From Clostridia bacterium (GTDB taxonomy: Bacteria; Bacillota; Clostridia; Oscillospirales; Acutalibacteraceae), in assembly GCA_017465465.1 (NCBI GenBank), contig JAFTWE010000039.1, positions 1-64,000 on the forward strand: a stretch of DNA of 64,000 nucleotides, given 5' to 3'. Below the pieces are notes generated by a model, which searched no databases, was not told the DNA's origin, and saw nothing but the letters and a program-made list of their open reading frames with translations. How positions within the stretch are numbered: position 1 is the first letter of the stretch; the number at the start of each line of letters is the position of its first letter. The translations under genes were made by a program, and so were the position numbers. Shown here one piece after another: positions 44,376 to 52,224 of the stretch.

Positions 44376-45083
44376 TTAAGAATTCTTTTTAAATCTGTTT
44401 CTGATTGCATAAGTGAGGGTTGCTTCCTTGTCGTCGCTTTCATCAAGGGTAAACCTTGATTCAATTTCGTGAAGCTTTGACGGCTGTCTTTTAATAATCT
44501 GCGCCTTATGTGCCGCAGAAAGAATGCCGATTACAAAAAGTCCGCCAAAGGGCATAAGAAGTCCGCTTAATCCGTCAATAAAAGGAATATCAATTCCCAG
44601 AATTTTTCCGCTTCCCAAAACCTCTCTTATGAGCCCTACCGCCAAAAGAATTGAGCAGTAGCCCAGAAGTGAAGCTATGGCATCAAAAAAACTCAGCTTT
44701 ACCGAATGCTTAACTGCGTATTTTTCACAATGAACACAGTTGAGCGAGCTCATTACCATAAGGGGAAGATAAATTCCCAAGGAAGAAAAGGTAGCAAAGG
44801 AATATTTTTCAAAAACATACATAACGGGGAAAACCACAATTATTCCTATAACAGAATAAATTCCCATTCTCACCCAGCGGGGAACTTTTTTGAGAAAAAG
44901 TGAGGCAAAAACCTCGCACAAAATCAAAGACAGTGAAAACACAACCGACAGCGCAAGGGCATTTAAAACCGATGTTGCCGCCGCGGCAACGGGGCAGATG
45001 CCGATTACCTGCACAAGAACAGGGTTTCGGATAAATCCGCCAAGTCGAATCATTTTTTTAAGTGAGGCTTTCTGTTGGCTCAA
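44376..45083 (-). CDS. Rnf/Nqr-like electron transport subunit E (RnfE/RsxE family)
   Basis: 235 residues starting with TTG at 45083, where GGAGG lies 9 nt upstream inside the D gene; overlap with it 26 bp. Membrane core: RNPVLVQVIGICPVAAAATSVLNAL near 19-43 with Cys30 as in the normal family, and GIYLPLMVMSSLNCVHCEKY near 102-122. In canonical proteins a cysteine stands where Ser113 is here; instead a C116-x2-C119 pair follows a few residues later. It ends with a hydrophilic C-terminal extension of about 45 residues. Part of the D-E-A module. Confidence 0.9.
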   Translation of the reverse strand: MSQQKASLKKMIRLGGFIRNPVLVQVIGICPVAAAATSVLNALALSVVFSLSLILCEVFASLFLKKVPRWVRMGIYSVIGIIVVFPVMYVFEKYSFATFSSLGIYLPLMVMSSLNCVHCEKYAVKHSVKLSFFDAIASLLGYCSILLAVGLIREVLGSGKILGIDIPFIDGLSGLLMPFGGLFVIGILSAAHKAQIIKRQPSKLHEIESRFTLDESDDKEATLTYAIRNRFKKNS

Positions 45084-46023
45084 CAGTATTCACCTCCGCT
45101 TTTTTCTTTTTGGCTTTGAAAATATATTTTTCTGCCGCAGGCCAGAAGGCATTTGTAAGAAGAACGGCAAAACTGCCTGCATCCTCATAAGAGCTGACCT
45201 GATTTAAAATAATATAAACAACGCCCATCATCACACCGTAAAAAATTCTGTGTAAATTCTTTTTGGGCGAAAGCGCTTCCTCCGTAACAAAGAAAACCGC
45301 AATGCACAGGGTAAATCCGCTGCACATTCTAAGGCAGATAATTCTCAACGCGTTGGGGCTGAAAAGATTATCCGCGCTGATTGCGGTTAAAATCACTGCA
45401 CCGACAAAGCAGGTTAAAAGAAAGCTCAGGGAGTTAATGAAGCTCTTCGGATGCCTTATAAGCACAACGGCCAGAAGCCCCAGCATTGCCACGGCGCAGG
45501 TCATGCCCGACGGACCGGGAACGGCGCCGATAAAAGCATTGATTAAATCCACCGCGGTAACAATGGGTGTGCCTTGTGAAAGGCTTTGTGCTATTGAAGC
45601 TCCGCCGACTTCTGCCGAGGTGTAAGAAAAAATCAAATCGGGCTTGCAGATGCTCATAAAAGCAACACCTGCCGCAACGCTCGAAAACGGCGCGTGATTC
45701 AGCGAGCCAAAGGGGGTTTTAACAAGAAAGATTGAAAAAGCACAGCTTACAACAGGCACCCAGAGGGGAACGGTTGCCGGCAGCATAAGAGCGGTCAGTC
45801 CGCCGATAAAAAGAGCGTGGCAATTTTTAATTTTGAATTTGTGCTTTATAATTTTGCAGCCGATATAATCAAAAGCCACAGCGCTTATAACCGATACGGC
45901 AAAATTCATTAAAGCTACCGTACCGTTGAGCGCAACTGAAACCGTGAGCAGAACGAGCATCGCAAAGCACATATCGGGATAATAAGTGCTTTTCTTTTTT
46001 CTGTGTTTGTGTAACCCGGGCAT
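45058..46023 (-). CDS. Rnf/Nqr-like electron transport subunit D (RnfD/NqrB family)
   Basis: 321 residues from ATG 46023, chosen because AAAGAGGTG lies just upstream; an ATG 18 bp earlier lacks a site. Nine or ten membrane helices. The FMN-carrier motif S-G-A-T is present as PSGMT with Thr175 in place of the covalently modified residue, so flavin binding is plausible. Rnf D subunits link quinol-like electron flow to Na+ or H+ movement. It is first in the probable operon; no rnfC or rnfG gene is adjacent. Confidence 0.9.
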   Translation of the reverse strand: MPGLHKHRKKKSTYYPDMCFAMLVLLTVSVALNGTVALMNFAVSVISAVAFDYIGCKIIKHKFKIKNCHALFIGGLTALMLPATVPLWVPVVSCAFSIFLVKTPFGSLNHAPFSSVAAGVAFMSICKPDLIFSYTSAEVGGASIAQSLSQGTPIVTAVDLINAFIGAVPGPSGMTCAVAMLGLLAVVLIRHPKSFINSLSFLLTCFVGAVILTAISADNLFSPNALRIICLRMCSGFTLCIAVFFVTEEALSPKKNLHRIFYGVMMGVVYIILNQVSSYEDAGSFAVLLTNAFWPAAEKYIFKAKKKKAEVNTVEPTESLT

Positions 46024-46051
46024 CTGCTCACCTCTTTCCATATTTTATTCA

Positions 46052-46081
46052 TTGAAAAATAATTTAATTATAGATTATAAT
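46052..46081 (+). promoter_or_regulatory. Promoter of the mecA-like gene
   Basis: TTGAAA (46052-46057), 18-bp spacer, TATAAT (46076-46081). It interleaves with the divergent minus-strand promoter. Confidence 0.6.
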
Positions 46082-46095
46082 TTGCATAGACACAA
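46067..46095 (-). promoter_or_regulatory. Promoter of the Rnf-like operon
   Basis: Minus-strand TTGTGT (46090-46095), 17-bp spacer, TATAAT (46067-46072). The two divergent promoters overlap, so RNA polymerase can serve only one at a time. Confidence 0.6.
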
Positions 46096-46120
46096 ACGCT
46101 GAAACAAAGGAGGATTTGCC

Positions 46121-46663
46121 GTGAACATTCATTCTCTGGGCAAAAATAAGTTTATTGTGGAGCTTTCCAGAAGTGATATGCAGGAATTAGACATTACATA
46201 CGAGGAAATGGATTACTCCAAAATCGAAACCCGTCGGGTTATCTGGACAATTCTGCAAAAGGTCCGTGACGATTTCGGCAAGGATGTTGACCCGACAGGG
46301 AACTTGCTTATTGAAGCCTCTGCAGATTCTCAGGGAGGCTGTGTGCTGAGCTTTACCGTAAGCGAAAAGCGAAGAAGCTGCGACCTTCGTCAGGCGTTGA
46401 AGCTTACAAAAACCACCGACAGCATCGTTTATGAATTCAGCTCAGAAAATGCCTTGCTGGATATGCTCACTGCGGTGGGAGCCTCTGCTTTTAAAAATCA
46501 GAACAGACTTTTTAAAAACGGTGAACGCTTCCGCCTTGTGCTAAAAAAGCAACCGGGCTATGCCGATAAAATGCTCATAGAAGAATACGGCGCTCAGGTG
46601 GGCAGAGACACTCTGACCCTCAGCCATACCTTTGAGCATTGGCAAAGTGTGGGAATGCTTTAA
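46121..46663 (+). CDS. mecA: MecA-type adaptor protein for Clp protease
   Basis: 180 residues, GTG start 7 nt after AAAGGAGG. The N-terminal domain MNIHSLGKNKFIVELSRSDMQELDITYEEMDY matches MecA/YpbH, and the C-terminal part has the expected alpha/beta layout. It delivers proteins to ClpCP for breakdown and, in Bacillus, down-regulates competence. Somewhat shorter than Bacillus MecA (218). Divergent from the Rnf-like operon and overlapping rpe tail-to-tail by 4 bp. No terminator room. Confidence 0.82.
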   Translation: MNIHSLGKNKFIVELSRSDMQELDITYEEMDYSKIETRRVIWTILQKVRDDFGKDVDPTGNLLIEASADSQGGCVLSFTVSEKRRSCDLRQALKLTKTTDSIVYEFSSENALLDMLTAVGASAFKNQNRLFKNGERFRLVLKKQPGYADKMLIEEYGAQVGRDTLTLSHTFEHWQSVGML

Positions 46664-47313
46664 GCGTTGCGGATGCTTTCAATAGCGGCAGAGGTATCTT
46701 CTGCACCGAAAACGGCACTGCCTGCCACAAGCACATCAGCTCCCGCCTTCTTAACAAGGGGGGCGGTTTTTTCGGCTATTCCGCCGTCAACCTGAATGTG
46801 AACAGAAAGATTTCTTCTGTCAATTTCTTCCCTGATAGCCTTGATTTTGGGGAGCATATCTGCCATAAAGCTCTGGCCGCCAAAGCCCGGCTCAACGGTC
46901 ATAACAAGCACCATAGATATTTTATCAAGATACGGAAAAACAGCCTGAGCAGGAGTGCCGGGTTTAACGCTCAGAGCAGGGATTTTTCCGTATTTTTTGA
47001 TTTCTTCAATAGTTTCGTCAATGTCGCTGTCACTTTCAACGTGAAAGGTGATTCCGTCAGCGCCTGCGTTTGCAAAATCCTTAATGTAAAAAAGCGGGTC
47101 GCTTATCATCAGGTGAACATCAAAAAACTTCTCACTGTGGCGGCGGAACATTTTCATAACAGGTGCGCCAAAGGTAATGTTTGGCACAAAGTGACCGTCC
47201 ATAACATCAACATGAATCCAGTCTGCGCCGCAACGGTCAATTTTAGCAATTTCTTCCCCGGCTTTTGAAAAGTCGCAGGCAAGAATTGACGGTGAAATTA
47301 AAATTTTGTTCAT
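46660..47313 (-). CDS. rpe: Ribulose-phosphate 3-epimerase
   Basis: 217 residues, full length. (beta/alpha)8 barrel with ISPSILACDF, WIHVDVMDGHFVPNITFG, DVHLMISDP, MTVEPGFGGQSFM and VDGGI, including the metal-binding His and Asp residues. It interconverts ribulose 5-phosphate and xylulose 5-phosphate in the pentose phosphate pathway. Its start overlaps the stop of the phosphoesterase upstream (ATGA), so the two are translationally coupled. A long plus-strand frame over it is only a shadow. Confidence 0.96.
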   Translation of the reverse strand: MNKILISPSILACDFSKAGEEIAKIDRCGADWIHVDVMDGHFVPNITFGAPVMKMFRRHSEKFFDVHLMISDPLFYIKDFANAGADGITFHVESDSDIDETIEEIKKYGKIPALSVKPGTPAQAVFPYLDKISMVLVMTVEPGFGGQSFMADMLPKIKAIREEIDRRNLSVHIQVDGGIAEKTAPLVKKAGADVLVAGSAVFGAEDTSAAIESIRNA

Positions 47314-48002
47314 CTTGCAATCTCTCCTGACTGAATTTTAATAAGGTTTCTGTAAACTGCAATGTGAGAGGGGGAAACAAATTTATCCTCGTGAATACTT
47401 CCGAAATACCAGCGTGTGAATTTGCACGAGCTGTTGATTTCTTCAAAATAAGAGTTAAGGCCTGTGAAACGCACATTTTCCTTATCCTTAAGGTTGAGGA
47501 ACGCCTTGATTTTCTGCGGAGGCTCGTGAGTGATGATGAAGTCAACCTCAAACTTTTCTTTTTCAAGATTGTGAACACCGTTTTTCATTTCTTCCGCAGA
47601 GGGGATTTCTGCCTTTGACCAGGTGTTGTTTTCAAAGCGGATGTCAATGTCGGGGCTTTCACCGCCGCCCATTGCAAAGATTTTTTCACCCTCAATTTCA
47701 AACACATAGCCTCGAAGCAGGTGATAGATATTATCTCTTATTTTATGAGCCATACCTCCTGCAAATTCTACAAGGGGGTACTTTGCAAGCAGGTCAAAAT
47801 TTTCGTGAGTTCCGTCAACAAAGCAGATTGTATATGGCTTTTTTGAAAGCTTGTCCAGAGTTACTCTTTCGCTCTTGTCACCGTTCCATATAAACCCGAA
47901 ATCACCGCAGATAATAAGGGTGTCATCTTTTTTGATATTTTTGAATGTCGGCTGTTTAAAAATTTTTGCATCGCCGTGCATATCACCTGTTACAAAAATC
48001 AT
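47310..48002 (-). CDS. Calcineurin-like metallophosphoesterase
   Basis: 230 residues. Metal-site motifs: GDMHGD near 6-11, GDFGFIWNG near 33-41, DGTHENFD near 63-70 and THEPP near 158-162, as in the small YfcE/ApaH-related cytosolic phosphoesterases. No signal peptide. It precedes rpe with a 4-bp overlap, linking it to central carbon metabolism, though the substrate is unknown. GGGAGCG precedes the ATG. Confidence 0.85.
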   Translation of the reverse strand: MIFVTGDMHGDAKIFKQPTFKNIKKDDTLIICGDFGFIWNGDKSERVTLDKLSKKPYTICFVDGTHENFDLLAKYPLVEFAGGMAHKIRDNIYHLLRGYVFEIEGEKIFAMGGGESPDIDIRFENNTWSKAEIPSAEEMKNGVHNLEKEKFEVDFIITHEPPQKIKAFLNLKDKENVRFTGLNSYFEEINSSCKFTRWYFGSIHEDKFVSPSHIAVYRNLIKIQSGEIAR

Positions 48003-48116
48003 AGTTTCGCTCCCGTCTGCAAAATATAAAATTTTGCTACACTCTTTATTTTTCCGGAATTGTTTGATATAATATTTATACTATTATATAATACAACAAT
48101 TCATGGTGGTTTGTCT

Positions 48117-49508
48117 ATGAAAAAAGTTATAATTTTTGTAAGTATTCTTGTTTTAATTTTAACATCTGCGGTTATTCCTGCCAATGCGCAGGATTATTCC
48201 TCTTATGTGGAGCTTAACTGCGAAATTGACTATATGATTAGCCTTGATGACGGCAGTGTGGTTATTTCTAAAAATGCGCAGAAAAAAGCCGCCCCCGCGT
48301 CAATGACAAAAATCACCACCGCCTTGGTTGTTTTGCAAAATTGCCCCGACCTTAACGAAACGGTTACCGTTTCACAAAACGCCATAAATGTTCTTCTGGG
48401 CACGGGCAGCTCCCTTGCAGGCCTTAAGGCAGGGGAACAGATGAGCCTTCTTAATATGCTTCATTGCCTTATGATTCCCAGCGGTAATGATGCGGCGGTT
48501 GTGCTTGCGGAGCATGTTGCAGGCAGTCAGGAAAAATTTGTTCAGATGATGAATGACTGCGCAAAAAAGCTTGGCTGTAAAAACACTCATTACGATAACC
48601 CTCACGGCCTTGACAGTGAAACTCACTACACCACCGCAGAGGATATTGCAATAATTGCAAAGGCGGCACTTGAATATAACAGCTTTAAAAATATTGTCTG
48701 CGAGGCAAGATACAGTATGCCTGCAACCAATATGAACAAAGAGCGCACACTCATTAACACAAACTCAATGCTTAACCCTGCATATATAACATATTACAGA
48801 AGCTTTGTTAAGGGCATTAAAACAGGTCACACCGAGGACGCAGGCTATTGCGTTACAACCTATGCCTCTAAAGACGGCTACAATTACCTCGCCGTTGCAA
48901 TGAACGGTGACTACCGCGACTCCGATAAAGACAACATAGAAGAAAATCAGTCTTTTATGGACACTATCAGAATGTATGAATGGGCGTTTGCAAACCTGAG
49001 CTACGAGCTTGTTGCCCCAAAAAGTATGATGGTTTCTGAAGTAGGGGTTAATTATTCGTGGAAAACCGACTATGTTCAGCTTATGCCCAAGGAGGATTTC
49101 AGAACCCTTGTTCCCACAGGAACAGATGAGGGAAGTGTTCTCATTGAGCCTATTGAAAAACCCGAAACTGTGGATGCTCCCATAAAAGCAGGCGATGTTG
49201 CCTGCAAGGCTAAAATTATTTATGCCGACACCGAAATTGCAACAATAGATTTGGTTTATTCCCAAAGCGTGAGCAAAAACTATCTTCTTTACGGCTGGAG
49301 CCTTCTGATGAGGCTGCTTTCAAGCACAATATTTAAAATTCTGTTTGCCCTTGCGGTTATCGGAGTTATAGTCTATGTTGCCCTTGTTATGCGCTCAAAC
49401 GCAGTGAGAAAGAAGAAAAAGAACCAGCTCAAAATCGTTAAAATCAACGATATGGAAAAAGCACAGAATACCAAAAAGCAAGACAGAAATTACAAACCGA
49501 AGCACTGA
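48117..49508 (+). CDS. dacF: D-alanyl-D-alanine carboxypeptidase (DacF-type, PBP5 family)
   Basis: 463 residues from ATG 48117 with GGTGG upstream; the longer frame lacks a site. Signal peptide (about 1-24). Serine-peptidase S11 motifs: S62-x-x-K65 (ASMTK), S122-G-N124 (PSGNDAA) and K235-T-G237 (IKTGH). After a PBP5-type C-terminal beta domain, a membrane helix at about 410-430 and a basic tail anchor it. It trims the last D-Ala of peptidoglycan stem peptides. Monocistronic; the assignment to DacF rather than DacA/B is uncertain. Confidence 0.92.
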   Translation: MKKVIIFVSILVLILTSAVIPANAQDYSSYVELNCEIDYMISLDDGSVVISKNAQKKAAPASMTKITTALVVLQNCPDLNETVTVSQNAINVLLGTGSSLAGLKAGEQMSLLNMLHCLMIPSGNDAAVVLAEHVAGSQEKFVQMMNDCAKKLGCKNTHYDNPHGLDSETHYTTAEDIAIIAKAALEYNSFKNIVCEARYSMPATNMNKERTLINTNSMLNPAYITYYRSFVKGIKTGHTEDAGYCVTTYASKDGYNYLAVAMNGDYRDSDKDNIEENQSFMDTIRMYEWAFANLSYELVAPKSMMVSEVGVNYSWKTDYVQLMPKEDFRTLVPTGTDEGSVLIEPIEKPETVDAPIKAGDVACKAKIIYADTEIATIDLVYSQSVSKNYLLYGWSLLMRLLSSTIFKILFALAVIGVIVYVALVMRSNAVRKKKKNQLKIVKINDMEKAQNTKKQDRNYKPKH

Positions 49509-49509
49509 T

Positions 49510-49538
49510 TCAGCCTCCCTTTGCACAAGGGAGCCTGA
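49510..49538. repeat. Short copy of the GCCTCCCT palindromic repeat
   Basis: CAGCCTCCCTTTGCACAAGG and following bases form an 8-bp-stem hairpin. The same ends occur in both arms of the repeat at 52225-52344, so this is a single-arm relative. Confidence 0.6.
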
Positions 49539-49549
49539 AAAATTTGCAG

Positions 49550-49585
49550 AAAACTCCCCCAAACCAATCGGTTTGAGGGAGTTTT
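49550..49585. terminator. Bidirectional terminator between dacF and DMT transporter
   Basis: A 16-bp stem with one mismatch (49550-49565 with 49570-49585), AATC loop, T-rich on both sides. Confidence 0.8.
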
Positions 49586-49623
49586 AAGTTTACTGTATAA
49601 TATTCCGCATTACGAATTGCGAA

Positions 49624-50508
49624 TTAAATAACCACAAGCGCCATGATTCCTGCAAATGAGAGGGCAACTGAGGCGATTTCTCTTGCACTTGGCTTTTTGG
49701 CTGTGAAAAAGCCAAGAACGGTTGACACAATCATAACTCCGCCCGTAACCATCGGGTACTGGGTAGAGGCAGGCACATGAACAAGAGCTATGAGCAAAAG
49801 GTAGTTTGCAACCTTGTTTAAAATTCCGTAAGCATTGAGCTGAAAAACTGAAGCCTTATCAATTTTGGGAAGCTGTTTTCTGAGAAAAATGAGGAAAATT
49901 CCTGCAATAACCACCGTTGCCGCGGCAGAAAGAATTGAATACCCTGCCGAGCTTGTTTTTGGGAACTCGCTTTCCTGAAAAATCTTTGAAAGCACACCTG
50001 ACATTCCGTTAAAAATAAAAATTCCTGCGTAATAAATGTAGCCTTTTTTGTTGCCGTCACTTTTCTGAAAGGTGAGGCAAAGGGCAAGAGTTATAACAAT
50101 AAAGCAAACTATTTTGCCCTTGGTAAGAGGCTCACCGTAAAAGAGAATTCCTGCAACAAAGGGGAGAACCATACCGCCAAGCATTGAAAAAATTGAATAA
50201 AGTGAAAGATTTATGTAAGCCAGTGCCTTAAGGCTGCATACAATACAGGCTATCATATTAAGCGCAGTGATAACCGACATCACAAGGGTGTAAAGTGTAA
50301 ATTCAAAACGAAAGCTGTTGATTGCAAGCAAAACAAAAAGACCTGCAATGCTTCCGCCGAAAATAAAAATCATAGATGAAGCAAGGCTGTTGCCGTTTTT
50401 GGTTTCGTATTTTTCGTTAACAAGAAACTGAACGCCAAACATCACAACCGCCGCTAAAATAAGACCGTAATACAAAAAATCATTCCTTTCCAACGGACAA
50501 TTATACAT
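49624..50508 (-). CDS. EamA/DMT superfamily transporter
   Basis: 294 residues with ten membrane helices in two five-helix EamA units. Typical features are the early LVNEKYETKNG loop, YINLSLYSIFSMLGGMVLPFVAGILFYGEPLTKGKIV ending the first unit and VTGGVMIVSTVLGFFTAKKPSAREIASVALSFAGI ending the second. Family members move small metabolites or drugs across the membrane; the substrate cannot be told. ATG 50508 follows GAGGAT; an in-frame TTG 33 bp later is also possible. Single gene. Confidence 0.85.
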   Translation of the reverse strand: MYNCPLERNDFLYYGLILAAVVMFGVQFLVNEKYETKNGNSLASSMIFIFGGSIAGLFVLLAINSFRFEFTLYTLVMSVITALNMIACIVCSLKALAYINLSLYSIFSMLGGMVLPFVAGILFYGEPLTKGKIVCFIVITLALCLTFQKSDGNKKGYIYYAGIFIFNGMSGVLSKIFQESEFPKTSSAGYSILSAAATVVIAGIFLIFLRKQLPKIDKASVFQLNAYGILNKVANYLLLIALVHVPASTQYPMVTGGVMIVSTVLGFFTAKKPSAREIASVALSFAGIMALVVI

Positions 50509-50548
50509 AAAATATCCTCACAAGTCCATATAAATTTATATTTTCCTA

Positions 50549-50577
50549 TTGTAATTTTAATTTAATGTATGTATAAT
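50549..50577 (+). promoter_or_regulatory. Putative promoter reading through the repeat element into the NUDIX gene
   Basis: TTGTAA (50549-50554), 17-bp spacer, TATAAT (50572-50577). The resulting leader would be about 350 nt and would carry the whole palindromic element. Confidence 0.5.
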
Positions 50578-50620
50578 ATATGGGTCGTAAGATGCGGGAG
50601 TAGTATGTTATGTATCATTT

Positions 50621-50895
50621 AGGGTGACGATAGTGATTTGAGCCTGCCCAAAAGCGAGTCTTTTTAGCGCTTTTCGGCGTTTCGAATTTGAAAGGCGATA
50701 GCCTGTCTTCATCCTCAACTGCCAAAAATCATCTAAAAATCCTTAGCTTTTGGGTCGAAGATTTTTTATCGTGAGGATTTTTGGCAATTCAAGGCACAAA
50801 ACGGAGCAAATCCTATTGGATTTGCGAGTATTTTAACAAAGAAGTGACGGAAATCATCCGATAAAAAACACGGCTCAAATTACTACCGTCACCCT
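50621..50895. repeat. Candidate MITE with 24-bp terminal inverted repeats
   Basis: The ends 50621-50644 and 50872-50895 are inverted repeats of 24 bp with two mismatches, starting AGGGTGACG. Inside are further hairpins: AAAAGCG/CGCTTTT, GCCAAAAATC/GATTTTTGGC and GCAAATCC/GGATTTGC. No transposase frame fits in 275 bp and no obvious target duplication is visible. Gene-free. Confidence 0.7.
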
Positions 50896-50907
50896 ACCCG
50901 CTAATAT

Positions 50908-50923
50908 CCCCGATTTTTCGGGG
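50908..50923 (+). promoter_or_regulatory. Hairpin next to the ribosome site of the NUDIX gene
   Basis: CCCCGA (50908-50913) pairs with TCGGGG (50918-50923), immediately before GGAGGAG. It may affect translation start. Confidence 0.4.
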
Positions 50924-50938
50924 TGGAGGAGAAAGAAC

Positions 50939-51676
50939 ATGCTTGGGAAATATGTTCGTGTTAAAGTAACCCATCCCATTCATTCTCACAATGCGGAAGA
51001 GAATATTACCTATGACCTCAACTTTGGTCAGGTGGAGGGCAACAAACGCTTCAACCTGGCAGTCAAGGGCGCCTATATTATGGGCATCAATCATCCCGTT
51101 CGCAGTTTTGATGGCAGGGTTATAGCAATCGTCAGGTATAAAGACAATGATTCTGTCTATATCGTGGTTGCACCTAAAAGCACAAGATTTATTAACATTG
51201 ATATCATCGTTGCAATGAATTTTGCCCTCGAAGGCAGAGATTACACTCTTGACTGCCTTTATGAAAGGTCCTGCGGTGCGGTGGTATTCAGAGAAATCGG
51301 CGGAATGACAAGATTTCTTCTTATTAAAAACCGCAGAAGTGCCCACTGGGGCTTCCCGAAGGGTCACGTTGAAATGGGCGAAACCGACCAGCAGACGGCT
51401 TACCGTGAGGTTCTGGAAGAAACGGGAATTCACATCCGATTTTTACCTGGCTTTGTAACAAGAAGTCAATACAGCATCCAGGGCAAGGTTGAAAAGAGCG
51501 TAAGCATTTACCTTGCAACAACTGATGACACCAACACAATCATTCAAAAAGAAGAAATTGAAGATTATGTCTGGCTCGGTTACGATAAGGCAAAGACCCG
51601 TCTTAAGTTTGAAAATGACCACGCAATTTTAGATAAGGCGGTAGAATTTATCGCCAAAAATACAGTGAAAGCCTGA
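50939..51676 (+). CDS. NUDIX hydrolase with N-terminal pyrophosphatase-like domain
   Basis: 245 residues. The C-terminal NUDIX box is perfect at 142-164 (GHVEMGETDQQTAYREVLEE with TGI). The first about 90 residues (YVRVKVTHPI, NFGQVEGN, GAYIMGINHPVRSFDGRVIAIV) look like clostridial inorganic pyrophosphatases in strand order, but the acidic metal ligands of that family are not evident, so this part may be a binding domain only. Likely hydrolyses a nucleoside diphosphate-linked compound such as Ap4A. GGAGGAG precedes the ATG. Followed by an export protein gene after 9 bp. Confidence 0.85.
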   Translation: MLGKYVRVKVTHPIHSHNAEENITYDLNFGQVEGNKRFNLAVKGAYIMGINHPVRSFDGRVIAIVRYKDNDSVYIVVAPKSTRFINIDIIVAMNFALEGRDYTLDCLYERSCGAVVFREIGGMTRFLLIKNRRSAHWGFPKGHVEMGETDQQTAYREVLEETGIHIRFLPGFVTRSQYSIQGKVEKSVSIYLATTDDTNTIIQKEEIEDYVWLGYDKAKTRLKFENDHAILDKAVEFIAKNTVKA

Positions 51677-51685
51677 GGAAATATT

Positions 51686-52183
51686 ATGGATGCAATAATC
51701 CAATCTTTCGTCTCCCTTTTGCAGGATAAAATCCCCGAAGAATTGGTGGTTTTTGTCATTTCTCTGTTCCCTGTGTTGGAATTGAGAGGCGGTCTTATTG
51801 CGGCAAGTCTTATAGATATTGAATGGTGGAAGGCATTTGCTTTTTGCTTTTTAGGTAATATGCTTCCTATGCCCTTTATTCTTCTTTTTATCAGAAAGAT
51901 TTTTCAGCTTATGAAAAAATGCGGACCTCTCGGCAAGATTGTGGACAAGCTTGAAGAAAAAGCTCACAAGCATTCTGATAAGGTTGAAAAATACGGCTTC
52001 TGGGGCTTGTTTATTCTGGTTGCAATTCCCTTGCCCGGAACAGGCGGCTGGACAGGCGCTCTTGTTGCCGCGCTTATGGATTTGAGAATGAAAAAAGCCT
52101 TGCCTGCGATTGCATTAGGCGTTTTGGTGGCAGGCATAATCGTAGGCACTCTTTCTTATGGAATTGTAGGTCTTTTTAATTAA
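51686..52183 (+). CDS. Small multidrug export family membrane protein (PF06695-type)
   Basis: 165 residues with four to five membrane helices. Family signatures FPVLELRGGLIAA near 28-40, LGNMLPMPFILLFI and FILVAIPLPGTGGWTGALVAALMDL near 110-134 match the small-multidrug-export family (not EmrE-type). True substrates have not been established. It follows the NUDIX gene in the same transcript and ends with a strong terminator. Confidence 0.85.
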   Translation: MDAIIQSFVSLLQDKIPEELVVFVISLFPVLELRGGLIAASLIDIEWWKAFAFCFLGNMLPMPFILLFIRKIFQLMKKCGPLGKIVDKLEEKAHKHSDKVEKYGFWGLFILVAIPLPGTGGWTGALVAALMDLRMKKALPAIALGVLVAGIIVGTLSYGIVGLFN

Positions 52184-52193
52184 ATAAAAATTT

Positions 52194-52223
52194 AACGCAG
52201 GAGTTTCGGCTCCTGCGTTTTTT
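52194..52223 (+). terminator. Terminator 1 after the export protein gene
   Basis: AACGCAGGAG (52194-52203) pairs perfectly with CTCCTGCGTT (52210-52219) and is followed by a T run. Confidence 0.85.
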
Positions 52224-52224
52224 A

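Noticed and set aside
46639-47268. A 209-codon plus-strand frame opposite rpe
   Set aside because: It is the antisense shadow of a clearly conserved rpe gene; no ribosome site and no recognisable domain.
50640-50720. A possible tRNA because of a GTTTCGAATTTGAAA segment
   Set aside because: No acceptor, D or anticodon stem can be drawn; it belongs to the palindromic element.
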